Assembly: GCA_946410085.1 (NCBI GenBank)
Contig: CAMJZA010000022.1
Coordinates: 1 to 46,663 of the forward strand
DNA length: 46,663 bases
Direction: 5' to 3'
Source of the DNA: an uncultured Treponema sp.
GTDB lineage: Bacteria > Spirochaetota > Spirochaetia > Treponematales > Treponemataceae
The notes beneath the pieces were generated by a model that was not told where the DNA came from, made no database searches, and saw only the letters and a program-made list of their open reading frames with translations. The stretch's first letter is position 1. Every line of letters starts with the position of its first letter. This document shows, one piece after another, positions 8,521 to 16,917 of this stretch. Made by a program: the position numbers and the translations under genes.

Positions 8521-8756
8521 AAGAGTTGGGTCTGTCACATAAAAACATACGCTGCATAGTGGAAAGCAGTCCTTCTTCCGTAGACTACGAAGGTTATCCC
8601 GTCATTAAACCAAGCGGCCTGAATGAATCCGTTGAGGCGGTAATCGTTGTTCCCTTTTATGACATGGGTGCAATACGGTCTGCATTGCTTGATGCAGATT
8701 ATAAAGGTCTGATATGCGGCCTTGACGAACTGCTGGAACAGGCTGATGCCGGCTAG
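8502..8756 (+). other. out-of-frame C-terminal Rossmann-like module of the hydrolase gene
   Basis: This frame encodes SKLLIEELGLSHKNIRCIVE, then DYEGYPVIKPSG, AVIVVPFYD and a final helix-strand ending in EQADAG. It aligns position by position with the rest of the shared module (I-x-C-I-V-E for the FID strand, G-Y-P-V for GIPV, V-I-V-V for the AV-K strand). There is no credible start or ribosome site of its own, so it should be read as the 3' part of the gene at 7531, expressed only when the poly-G tract changes length. Confidence 0.8.
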
Positions 8757-8843
8757 CGTCATTTCATGGCGAAAACATACAGCAGGAAATATTTACCAGC
8801 TTTTTTACCAATAGGCTGGCATAGAACGAGGTGTGAAAAGCTG

Positions 8844-9734
8844 ATGAAAAAGAAACTGATACTCTATGGAGCCGGTAAAATTGGAAAGAAATGGCTGGAC
8901 AAGTTAGGTTCGGAAAATGTATATGGATTTGCGGATACCAATCGGTCAGAGCCTGTATATGCAAAACCATTGCTTTCATTAATCGATTTAAAAAAGGATT
9001 GTGAAAATATTGTCATATTTATCAGCACTTCTGCTCAATATAAAACAGTAATAAAGGAACTTTTAGCGCGAGAGGGTCTTGAAAAACTCCTGATAGATTA
9101 TCCACTTTCTGAAAAGATGATCAGGTGCATGGATGGATCTTATGTTGATACAGAAAGCGAATTTGAAGGGCATAATTATTTAGGACCAGATACCATTATG
9201 TCCAATGCAAAAATTGGTTATGCAACTTATTTTGCCGGAAACTGTACAATTACGGATGCAGTTATTGGTAGATACTGTGCAATAGCTAAAAACGTGGTAT
9301 TCATTTCTGGCCAGCATCCTGCTCGTAATATGGTATCAATCCATCCCTCGTTTTATTCGGCTGTGAATCCTGTAGTTGATTTTCACTATACTAGTGAGCA
9401 GAAATTTGAGGAATTCAGATATATCTCCGGGAGGGGAAAGGTGCGATTTGAAATCGGAAATGATGTCTGGATAGGTGAAGGTGCTAAAATCATGGAAGGC
9501 GTTACAATCGGTGACGGCGCTATCATTGCTGCAGGTGCGGTTGTAGTTAAAGATGTAAAAGCATACGAAATTGTTGGTGGTGTCCCTGCAAGATTCATCA
9601 GAAATAGGTTTACTGAAAATGAGAAAAGATACCTCCAGAAATTACAGTGGTGGAATCGAGGGGAAGAATGGATCCGCCGTTTTGCCGAATACTTTACGGA
9701 TGTGAAACTATTAATGGAAAAGTTTCCTGTTTAA
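8844..9734 (+). CDS. PglD/LpxA-like hexapeptide acyltransferase with N-terminal Rossmann-like module
   Basis: From the ATG at 8844 the protein has 296 residues. The module comes first ([33 protein letters not shown]), exactly where sugar O/N-acyltransferases of the PglD type carry a Rossmann-like sugar-nucleotide-binding domain. A left-handed beta-helix follows with hexapeptide repeats: [19 protein letters not shown], then [18 protein letters not shown] and [12 protein letters not shown], ending in GGVPARFI as in CatB/NeuD-like enzymes. SGQHPARN holds a candidate catalytic histidine. I prefer 8844 over the ATG at 8766 because the module starts there and the 26 extra residues are unlike any domain. 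It probably acylates an amino or hydroxyl sugar precursor. Confidence 0.82.
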   Translation: MKKKLILYGAGKIGKKWLDKLGSENVYGFADTNRSEPVYAKPLLSLIDLKKDCENIVIFISTSAQYKTVIKELLAREGLEKLLIDYPLSEKMIRCMDGSYVDTESEFEGHNYLGPDTIMSNAKIGYATYFAGNCTITDAVIGRYCAIAKNVVFISGQHPARNMVSIHPSFYSAVNPVVDFHYTSEQKFEEFRYISGRGKVRFEIGNDVWIGEGAKIMEGVTIGDGAIIAAGAVVVKDVKAYEIVGGVPARFIRNRFTENEKRYLQKLQWWNRGEEWIRRFAEYFTDVKLLMEKFPV

Positions 9735-9757
9735 ATATGAATTCTGAAAGGATTAAA

Positions 9758-10999
9758 ATGACTACCGAAAGTTTTGAACTTTATACACCGGTTGCATATA
9801 TAATATTCAACCGGCCGGACTGCGTACGGCGCAGCTTTGAGAGCATACGAAAAGCAAGGCCAAAGAAACTGTTTGTCATTGCGGACGGTCCGCGTGATGA
9901 CCATCCTGATGAAGGGAGACTCTGCGCTGAGTGCCGAGAGATAGTTACAAACATTGACTGGGACTGTGAGGTGTATCGCAGGTATTCAGATGTAAACTTA
10001 GGATGCGGACCATGCATTGCGGCCGGGATTTCATGGGTGTTCTCGCAGGTTGAAGAAGCCATACTCATCGAAGATGACTGCGTCCCGTCGATGAGTTTTT
10101 ACAGGTTCTGTCAGGAGATGCTTGAATGTTATAGGAATGACAAACGGGTATTGTCCATATCCGGCCTGGGGTTCGGACATGAGAATGATAGTAGCGGGGA
10201 TTACTTCTTCAGTCGATTCCATAATCCCTGGGGATGGGCAACATGGAAACGAGTCTGGGATATGTATGACTATGATATGAAAGACTATCCGCGTTTTAAA
10301 AAAAGTCCCCAACTGAGAGAATTGCTCATCCGAAAGGATTATGTTGATTTTTGGTACAATATTTTTGACATGATGTATGAGAAAAGGGGGCCTTCCACGT
10401 GGGACTATCAGTTCATGTTCCTCTCATTTGTACACAAAGGTTTGCATTTGCACCCCAAAAAGAATATGGTTCAGTGCATCGGATGGGGAGATACTGCTAC
10501 CCATTGTAAAGACTCACCTTCGGAAGGAAGCGTACTTTCAAAGCTTTCCCTTATGCCGGAAGAAATGGATTTTCCCATACATACCCTGCACGATGTTACT
10601 GATGATTATGCATTTGACTGCAAGCGGATGGAATTTGGTCACGGTGTTCCGATTGATGGGAAAAAACATCTCTGGGAACTGTCGGAGAATGAACTGAATG
10701 CCATGCGGTCCGCAGAGAATCTGATTGTCTACGGTGCGGGCCGGGGATGCTGGGAGCTGATATGCCTCCTGGGGAAAGAAGGGATAAACCGATTCCGTGT
10801 CGCCGTTACCAAGGGTGATGGTGATGCGTATGTTATGGGTAACAAGGTCGTTGAGATAGCGGATCTTGTTTCAATGAAGGATACCGCTCTTGTCGTTATC
10901 GCGGTTAAGTCAGAAACCGCAATACGAAGCATGAAAACTGAATTAGAACGGCTCGGCTTTACCCGGTACATTGCATTGGGAGAGGGGAAAGGTGCATGA
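9758..10999 (+). CDS. GT2-like glycosyltransferase with C-terminal Rossmann-like module
   Basis: About 413 residues. The N-terminal GT-A-like domain has TPVAYIIFNRPDCVRRSFES, LFVIADGPRDD, NLGCGPCIAAGISWVF and EEAILIEDDCVPS, the last carrying the acidic metal-site residues. NPWGWATWKRVWD and the following acidic helix are typical of a glycosyltransferase group often annotated as nucleotide-diphosphosugar transferase. The shared module covers about 318-410 (LIVYGAGRGCWELI, RVAVTKGDGD, GNKVVEIADL, LVVIAVKSE). The first glycines are kept but the usual third position is a cysteine. I choose ATG 9758 because GAAAGGA lies 6 bases upstream and the domain begins soon after. Its stop overlaps the next start (ATGA). 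Confidence 0.78.
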   Translation: MTTESFELYTPVAYIIFNRPDCVRRSFESIRKARPKKLFVIADGPRDDHPDEGRLCAECREIVTNIDWDCEVYRRYSDVNLGCGPCIAAGISWVFSQVEEAILIEDDCVPSMSFYRFCQEMLECYRNDKRVLSISGLGFGHENDSSGDYFFSRFHNPWGWATWKRVWDMYDYDMKDYPRFKKSPQLRELLIRKDYVDFWYNIFDMMYEKRGPSTWDYQFMFLSFVHKGLHLHPKKNMVQCIGWGDTATHCKDSPSEGSVLSKLSLMPEEMDFPIHTLHDVTDDYAFDCKRMEFGHGVPIDGKKHLWELSENELNAMRSAENLIVYGAGRGCWELICLLGKEGINRFRVAVTKGDGDAYVMGNKVVEIADLVSMKDTALVVIAVKSETAIRSMKTELERLGFTRYIALGEGKGA

Positions 11000-12228
11000 G
11001 ACCTCTGATTAGCGTTATTGTGCCAGTATATAATGTCGAAGCATACCTTTGCTTTTGTCTGGACAGTGTGCTCTCACAGACACTTCAAGATTTCGAGGTT
11101 ATATGTATTGACGATGCGAGCTCCGATTCTTCCTATAAAATTCTTAGCGAATATGCCCATAAAGACAGTCGCATTCATGTCTTAAGGAATGGGCAGAACA
11201 AGGGTTTGTCCTATACGCGCAATGTCGGGTTGGATGCTGCAAAAGGAACATATATTTATTTTCTTGATTCAGATGATACCATAGTTCCTGAGTGCCTTGA
11301 GAAGGCATGCCATGCAGCAGAGGAGAATGCTGCTGATTTTGTCATGTTCGGAGCCAAACTACTGCAGGATGGAAGGCAACGTACATATGTGAGTTTTACA
11401 CAACAGATATGTGATAAGGTTTGGAACGGGAGGGAACTTTTTACAGTTCTGCAGAATAGTCCAGCAGGTATATTTAGCTGTGTACAGTTCAAATTATGGC
11501 GAAGTGCTTTTCTTTTACAATTCGGACTTCGATTTTATGAGGAAATTTATTATGAAGATTTGCTTTTTAATTTTTCTACCATGATGTATGCTAAGAAAAT
11601 TGTTTGCATACCAGACTTGCTTTATCACTATTGTCGTCGGTGTAACAGCATTATAATGCAAAAAAAGGATTTTAAGCATATCTATAGTTATCTAATCAGC
11701 ATAGACGAAATCAAGAATATTTTTTTTAGAACTGAAAATACTTTCTTCCCTGAAGAAAGAAAGGCTTTTTTTGATTACATAGTAATTCTGTGTCAGCACG
11801 CAATGTCTATGATGTCATCGTTTGGATTAGAAAAATTACCGGATGATTCTAATCTGTTCGATTCTTCGAAACGGGATCTGTTTTTTTTCCTTCGTGCAAT
11901 GGCAAGCCGTAAATTCGGTGGTTCCTTTAGTCAAGGTGAAGTGGATTATTTAAAATGTTTTAAGTATATCATTGTCTACGGAGCCGGGAAAAAGGCAAAA
12001 AAGGTGCTCCCTGAGCTTTTGAAAAATGATATAGAAAATTTCGATATAGTTGTTACTTCGAAAAACGGATGTCAAGAAACTTTATACGGTTTCCCGATAA
12101 AAGAGATAGGTTCTATAGATTATCCGAAAGAAAAATGCGTCGTCATTGTGGCAGTAGGAACAAAACTTGAGCAAGAAATACAGGAAAACGTAAAAAAACT
12201 TGGATATGAAAATGTTTTATCATTTTAA
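10996..12228 (+). CDS. family 2 glycosyltransferase with C-terminal Rossmann-like module
   Basis: The 410-residue protein opens with a textbook GT2 domain: ISVIVPVYNVEAYL, VICIDDASSDSSY, GLSYTRNVGLDAAKG and YFLDSDDTIVP with the DSDD metal site near residue 92. The acceptor-side half has YEEIYYEDLLF, usual in wall and capsule GT2 enzymes. From about residue 320 comes the shared module (YIIVYGAGKKAKKVL, FDIVVTSKNG, GFPIKEI, CVVIVAVGTK). Here the second glycine of the loop region is replaced by alanine. The start overlaps the preceding stop, so the two genes are translationally coupled. The gene is A+T-rich compared with those at 16.9-26.5 kb. GGGGAAAGG at 10984-10992 supports the start. Confidence 0.87.
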   Translation: MRPLISVIVPVYNVEAYLCFCLDSVLSQTLQDFEVICIDDASSDSSYKILSEYAHKDSRIHVLRNGQNKGLSYTRNVGLDAAKGTYIYFLDSDDTIVPECLEKACHAAEENAADFVMFGAKLLQDGRQRTYVSFTQQICDKVWNGRELFTVLQNSPAGIFSCVQFKLWRSAFLLQFGLRFYEEIYYEDLLFNFSTMMYAKKIVCIPDLLYHYCRRCNSIIMQKKDFKHIYSYLISIDEIKNIFFRTENTFFPEERKAFFDYIVILCQHAMSMMSSFGLEKLPDDSNLFDSSKRDLFFFLRAMASRKFGGSFSQGEVDYLKCFKYIIVYGAGKKAKKVLPELLKNDIENFDIVVTSKNGCQETLYGFPIKEIGSIDYPKEKCVVIVAVGTKLEQEIQENVKKLGYENVLSF

Positions 12229-12284
12229 TTATGGCTTGTGTTTTCTCTGCATAAAATTAACTGGTTTAGTGAAAAGACAAAATC

Positions 12285-13388
12285 ATGCTTAAGATTTGTT
12301 CATTTACAGATTTCGATACAGTTTCTCGGATTAGGAAAATTTTTTTCATCGGAGCAGGAAAGAGAGCCCTGTCATTTCTTGAAAAATATGATTGGGATGT
12401 ATTCTGCTGCATAGACAATGATATCGGGAAGCAGGGAACATATATAAAAGCACATGGGAAGACAATCCCAGTTTATGACTGGGATTATCTCACGCACAAT
12501 GTAGGCCCTGCCAGTGTACTTCTGATAACACCGATTTCATATGTTCCCCTGCTCGAAAAAATAGAGTCTGATGATTGCCTGAAAATGATTGACTATTATC
12601 TTCCTGTTCATATGGCTATAATGCAGTGGGATGCAGACCGGATAGCCGCCTCGAACGTACCTTTTACCATTACAAAGGGAACTGTTCCAAAGATTCCGAA
12701 GATTATCCACTATTTCTGGTTCAGTGGTGATCCCTATCCCGAAAAAGTACAGAAATGTCTTGACAGCTGGCACAAATTCTGTCCCGGCTATGAATTCAGG
12801 AAATGGGATCTGAATAACTATAAGACTAATAATCAGTTCGTACAGGATGCCCTGCAGAATAAAGACTGGGCACATGCTTCTGATTTTGGCCGCTGTGACG
12901 TAGTGTACCGGTACGGCGGAATCTATCTTGACACGGATGTAGAACTGGTAAAACCGCTTGACGACCTTCTATATGACACCGGCTTTTTCTGTTTTGAAAG
13001 TGCCCGAGGCGTTGATCCCGGTTCTGGATTTGGTGCGGAAGCATATAATCCGATTATACAGGAAATATGTGAAGCATATAATTCGATTCCCTATAAAAAG
13101 GCTGACGATAGGATCTGGAATCAGGCAGATATTCTCTTGATATACACTACCCCCTTTGTAAAAAGAGGACTGGTTTTAAATGCACAGTATCAGAATATTG
13201 AAGGTTTCGCATTCTATCCTCCGCTTGTACTAAGTCCCTACAGCTATATGACGGGACTTCTCGCACCCTACGACAGGACCTACGGCATCCATCACTGGGT
13301 ATCTGCATGGATTACTGAGAAACAGATGAAAGTAATGAATGAACGGAAGGCATTCATACAGAAATGCCTTGCTGAAAATTTGGATTAA
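12285..13388 (+). CDS. N-terminal Rossmann-like module fused to GT32-like (capsular/OCH1-type) glycosyltransferase
   Basis: The 367-residue protein begins with the shared module (KIFFIGAGKRALSFL, FCCIDNDIGKQGTY, IPVYDWD, SVLLITPIS; residues 17-115). From about 140 it becomes a GT32-type enzyme: IPKIIHYFWFSG, CLDSWHKFCPGYEFRKWD, SDFGRCDVVYRYGGIYLDTDVELVKPL with the DTD sugar-nucleotide site near residue 216, and a histidine-rich end GIHHWVSAW. These blocks are in canonical order and at normal length. Such enzymes are retaining transferases using UDP- or GDP-sugars, although the donor here is not readable. It ends just before a broken GT2 gene. Confidence 0.82.
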   Translation: MLKICSFTDFDTVSRIRKIFFIGAGKRALSFLEKYDWDVFCCIDNDIGKQGTYIKAHGKTIPVYDWDYLTHNVGPASVLLITPISYVPLLEKIESDDCLKMIDYYLPVHMAIMQWDADRIAASNVPFTITKGTVPKIPKIIHYFWFSGDPYPEKVQKCLDSWHKFCPGYEFRKWDLNNYKTNNQFVQDALQNKDWAHASDFGRCDVVYRYGGIYLDTDVELVKPLDDLLYDTGFFCFESARGVDPGSGFGAEAYNPIIQEICEAYNSIPYKKADDRIWNQADILLIYTTPFVKRGLVLNAQYQNIEGFAFYPPLVLSPYSYMTGLLAPYDRTYGIHHWVSAWITEKQMKVMNERKAFIQKCLAENLD

Positions 13389-13424
13389 AGGGAATATCAT
13401 CATCATTTCAGGAGCTTGCATCAC

Positions 13425-13757
13425 ATGAAAAAGGCATTTGATTCAATACACAGACTGGGAATCGACGGAGAAGTCATCGTTGCCGACAACGGGAGCAGTG
13501 ACAGTTCGGTCAGCATAGCACAATCTCTGGGAGCGAAAGTCATAAGCATACAGAAGAAAGGCTACGGGAGCGCCCTTCGCGGCGGCATCGAAGCTGCATC
13601 CTACCAGTACATCGTCATGGGGGACGCAGACGACTCCTACTTTTTTTCCGCGCTGGATGCATTTATTGCTAGGGAAAACCGCCAGCTACGGCTGGCGGTT
13701 TTCCCTAGCAATAAGTTTCTTCCTCTAAAAGACAGGGAATCTCCTGTAAAACAGTGA
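13425..13757 (+). pseudogene. remnant of a DPM1-type family 2 glycosyltransferase, truncated at both ends
   Basis: The frame encodes LGIDGEVIVADNGSSDSS, KKGYGSALRGGIEAA and YIVMGDADDSYFFSALDAFI, all highly typical of polyprenyl-phosphate mannosyl/glucosyltransferase-like GT2 proteins. The first strand (VSVVIPxxNE) is missing: a stop lies 39 bases upstream of this ATG with unrelated sequence between. Homology ends at ALDAFI, precisely where a perfect palindrome begins. The last 20 or so residues are palindrome and unrelated sequence. With about a third of a normal domain left, it cannot be an active enzyme. AGGAG at 13410-13414 means a peptide may still be made. Confidence 0.75.
13663..13714 (+). 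repeat. perfect 24-bp inverted repeat with TACG loop
   Basis: Left arm 13663-13686 and right arm 13691-13714 are perfectly complementary over 24 bases, separated only by TACG. As RNA this closes as C(UACG)G, the especially stable UNCG tetraloop. There is no U-tract after it, so it is not a classical terminator. It interrupts the GT2 remnant at the point where protein similarity stops. It could be a mobile palindromic element, a transcription or translation barrier, or an mRNA processing site. Confidence 0.85.
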
Positions 13758-13782
13758 TAATCGATACCGGAGAAAATATACT

Positions 13783-15285
13783 TTGAGAATAATCCAGGTC
13801 CTGAACCATCTCATTTATGGGGATGGTGTCACCAATACGGCTCTGTTCATAAATCATGTCCTTGATTCTGCAGGCATACCGCACCGAATCATGACGAGCT
13901 ATAAGGATGAACGCATCGACTGGGATGAGGAAATCCTCGTAATGAAATCCGTTACAGAAAATGCAATAGATGAAAATGACATTGTCCTGTACCATTTTCT
14001 TGGTGGGCTCGGTCTGAACAGAGACATGGAAAACCTTGACCGTAAGAAAATCCTGGTTTTTCATAACGTGACGGTTCCGGACTTTTTCCGAGATGTTGAT
14101 GCATCGGTATATCAGAACTGTCTGATCGGTCACGATGACATAAAATATACTGCAAGCAGATACTTGCGGGCAATTGTCCTGTCTGATTTCAGCAGAAGAA
14201 CGCTCGTTGCAGGCGGGTGGAAGAATGGGGACATAGATACGCTACCTCTACACGAAGTCATGAATAGTACGACATCTGTCGATGATTCCATTATATCAAA
14301 AATGGGATCCAGAGAATGGACAAACATCCTCTTCACTGGCAGGATAAGTCCTAATAAAAAATTCGAAGATATCATAAGGATATTCGAATACTATCAGAAA
14401 ACAAGAAACGTAAAATCGCGCCTCATCCTGATCGGATCGTCGCAGTTTCCTTCGTATCGGGAAGCACTTGAAGAGTATATACGAAGCAATGAGATAGTAA
14501 ACGTCATATTCACGGGGCACATTACCGATGCAGAGCGGAATGCATATTATGCCGCTGCAGATGTTTTCCTGTGCATGAGCGAACATGAGGGCTTCTGCAT
14601 ACCTCTTCTGGAGGCTTTCCAACGGAAAATACCTGTAATCGCATATAGGGCAGCTGCTGTTCCCGATACCATGGGAAATGCGGGGGTTCTTGTGGACACA
14701 AAGGATCCTGAGACTGTCAGCAGGGAGATTGAAAGGCTTATCAATGATAAAAACTACCGAAACTGTATCGTGCAGGGGCAGCTGGAGCGGCTGAAGGTGA
14801 TGACCTTGAGTTCCCATAAAGAAGAGTTCTTAAACTGCCTTAAGAAAGTTTACAGCATGAATGAATGGAAATACAGTAAGGATATGGCTACATGGCTTCC
14901 CATTCCTCCCCCCTCCCCCATTCTCCCACCGAAGCTTGAATTCGTTGGTTTTGACAAGCTTGTGAACTGCGGGGGCATTGTACTGTACGGCATTGGGAAA
15001 ACAGGTCAGTTCCTTTTGAGGAACCTTCCGTCAGATATTGCAAAAAAAATCGTAGCGATATGCGACAACGGGTATAAAGAGGGAACATATATGCACAAAA
15101 ATGTTCCAATCCCCGTATATCCCCAGGAGATGTGCATAGACAGGGTCTCCTCCGATGCAATGTACTTGATAACAGTTCAGAAAGGGTACTTGAAGATTTT
15201 AAGGGGTCTTCTGGACTGCAGCATACCCTTCGAACGGATTCTTTTTTATGACAATGCAAGAAAACGAATCGAATCAATGCAGTAA
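13783..15285 (+). CDS. family 4 glycosyltransferase with C-terminal Rossmann-like module (copy 1)
   Basis: The 500-residue protein starts at a TTG. The choice is supported by CCGGAG upstream and by the aligned ATG start of the neighbouring paralogue (IIQVLNHLIYGDGVTNTALF against IQIVELLNYGDGVGNTVFF). It is a GT-B, GT4-like retaining transferase: ILFTGRISPNKKFEDII and the C-terminal donor site CMSEHEGFCIPLLEAF, with the E-x7-E-type pair, then AAAVPDTMGNAGVLV. A proline-rich linker at about 375-388 (PIPPPSPILPP) joins it to the shared module (IVLYGIGKTGQFLL, VAICDNGYKEGTY, VPIPVYP, YLITVQKG). A cytoplasmic mannosyl-type transferase is likely. Confidence 0.86.
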   Translation: MRIIQVLNHLIYGDGVTNTALFINHVLDSAGIPHRIMTSYKDERIDWDEEILVMKSVTENAIDENDIVLYHFLGGLGLNRDMENLDRKKILVFHNVTVPDFFRDVDASVYQNCLIGHDDIKYTASRYLRAIVLSDFSRRTLVAGGWKNGDIDTLPLHEVMNSTTSVDDSIISKMGSREWTNILFTGRISPNKKFEDIIRIFEYYQKTRNVKSRLILIGSSQFPSYREALEEYIRSNEIVNVIFTGHITDAERNAYYAAADVFLCMSEHEGFCIPLLEAFQRKIPVIAYRAAAVPDTMGNAGVLVDTKDPETVSREIERLINDKNYRNCIVQGQLERLKVMTLSSHKEEFLNCLKKVYSMNEWKYSKDMATWLPIPPPSPILPPKLEFVGFDKLVNCGGIVLYGIGKTGQFLLRNLPSDIAKKIVAICDNGYKEGTYMHKNVPIPVYPQEMCIDRVSSDAMYLITVQKGYLKILRGLLDCSIPFERILFYDNARKRIESMQ

Positions 15286-15347
15286 GCCCATAGCGGAAGG
15301 GAAGGTTATGGTTTCCCTCTTTTATATAAGTAGGCGAGGTATTTTAT

Positions 15348-16856
15348 ATGCATGTAATTCAGATTGTTGAATTGCTTAATTACGGAGACGGTGTAGGTAA
15401 TACGGTTTTCTTTATCAAACGGGTGCTGAATTCGCATAGTATTCCTAATTCAATTTTGACCACGAGATGTGATCCGCGGATTACCGATGAAACGGTATCT
15501 GTCTCAAATGATATTTTGGGAATGAGCTTCAGGGCCGATGACATAGTGCTGTTTCATTTTGCCATCGGCAGCGCGATAAATGTAATAGCAGAAAGCATTC
15601 CCTGCCGGAAAATCCTTGTGTTCCATAATGTCACGAGTCCTGCCTTACTCAGGGAATGGGACTATGCTGCCTATATGTCTTGTACATCAGGATATGAAGA
15701 CATACGCTTTTCTGTTGGGAAATACCAGCATGCCATAGCCCTGTCACAGTTTTCAAAGCAGACCCTTGTCGATGCCGGCTGGAAACCTGATGACATCAGC
15801 ATATTTCCTCTGCATGAATTATCCCGGTCTGGCGGTTTGTATGATGAAGAAAAAGCCAGCAGTTTGAAAGACGGAAATGTGAACATACTCTTCACGGGAA
15901 GGATCGCACCGAACAAAAAGATAGAAGACCTGATAAAGATATTCTGGTTCTACAATCTAAACTTCAACGAAAAATCAAGGCTGCTGTTAGTCGGTAGCAT
16001 AGGCCTTTCAAGTTACAAGAATGCCCTTGATTCATACATCTGTGAAAACAGTATAAAGAATGTTCTTTTTACGGGACACATTAGTGATTCCGAGCGCAAT
16101 GCATATTACGAGGCTGCCGATATCTTTCTGTGCATGAGCGAGCATGAGGGGTTCTGTATTCCTCTGCTTGAAGCCTTCCAGTGGAAACTCCCTGTAGTCG
16201 CATACAATGCGAGTGCCGTCCCCGATACCATGGGGAACGCAGGAGTTCTGGTCAACACAAAAGAACCGGCGGCAATATGCCGTGTTATAGAGGAGCTCCT
16301 TAAGAACAAATCGTACAGGCAGAACATAATCGACGGCCAGCTCCAAAGATTGTCCTGCATGACCCTTTCCGCTCACGACGATGAGTTCGTTCAGCTCCTT
16401 CAGACGGTTGCCGGTGGAGAATGGGAACTGCGGAAATCATCCAAATCCGTATGGTTTTCACCATTGCCTCAGTATCACCAAACTCACGAGACTCACGAAC
16501 CGTTTCTTCAGAGAAATTCCATTTCAAAAGTACTGGAGTTCTCAAAAAACGGTGGAATTGTCATTTGTGGAGCGGGAGTAGCAGGTACGAAGCTCGCAGA
16601 CTGTCTTCTTTCCTTAGGCGGTGTAAAAATCAATGCCGTCTGTGATGCGGCTAAAGCAGGATCCGTCATGAGCGGGTTCAATGTGGTTCCGTATGATGAA
16701 TGTATACGGCTTTTCCCCAATTCCTTCTATATAATAACGGCTCAACAGTATTTCTTGGATATAGCGTTTGACCTTGCGTCAGCAGGAGTCCCGAAATATA
16801 ACATGGTCGTGTTCGATAGTGCCAGGAGAAGGCTGGTCTGTTGCAGCAAGGAATAA
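15348..16856 (+). CDS. family 4 glycosyltransferase with C-terminal Rossmann-like module (copy 2)
   Basis: A close paralogue (502 residues) of the gene just upstream, alike along its whole length. ILFTGRIAPNKKIEDLI, NVLFTGHISDSERNAYYEAA and CMSEHEGFCIPLLEAF mark the GT4 donor-binding half; SAVPDTMGNAGVLV follows. The module spans about 403-500 (GIVICGAGVAGTKLA, NAVCDAAKAGSV, FNVVPYDE, YIITAQQ). The YGAG motif has become CGAG. The linker differs: THETHE replaces the proline-rich stretch of copy 1. The pair most probably arose by tandem duplication and may add successive residues of one type or have diverged in acceptor. The ATG fits the paralogue alignment. Confidence 0.86.
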   Translation: MHVIQIVELLNYGDGVGNTVFFIKRVLNSHSIPNSILTTRCDPRITDETVSVSNDILGMSFRADDIVLFHFAIGSAINVIAESIPCRKILVFHNVTSPALLREWDYAAYMSCTSGYEDIRFSVGKYQHAIALSQFSKQTLVDAGWKPDDISIFPLHELSRSGGLYDEEKASSLKDGNVNILFTGRIAPNKKIEDLIKIFWFYNLNFNEKSRLLLVGSIGLSSYKNALDSYICENSIKNVLFTGHISDSERNAYYEAADIFLCMSEHEGFCIPLLEAFQWKLPVVAYNASAVPDTMGNAGVLVNTKEPAAICRVIEELLKNKSYRQNIIDGQLQRLSCMTLSAHDDEFVQLLQTVAGGEWELRKSSKSVWFSPLPQYHQTHETHEPFLQRNSISKVLEFSKNGGIVICGAGVAGTKLADCLLSLGGVKINAVCDAAKAGSVMSGFNVVPYDECIRLFPNSFYIITAQQYFLDIAFDLASAGVPKYNMVVFDSARRRLVCCSKE

Positions 16857-16917
16857 GGACAACCGTGTACCATTGCCGTCTTTTACCGAATGCATTATTT
16901 TCTTGTCACCTTGATAT

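Noticed and set aside
14905-14925. C-run (C6 and C5) in the linker of the first GT4 gene as a third phase-variation tract
   Set aside because: The runs are short and interrupted by T; they code for the proline linker and do not reach the length typical of slippage sites.
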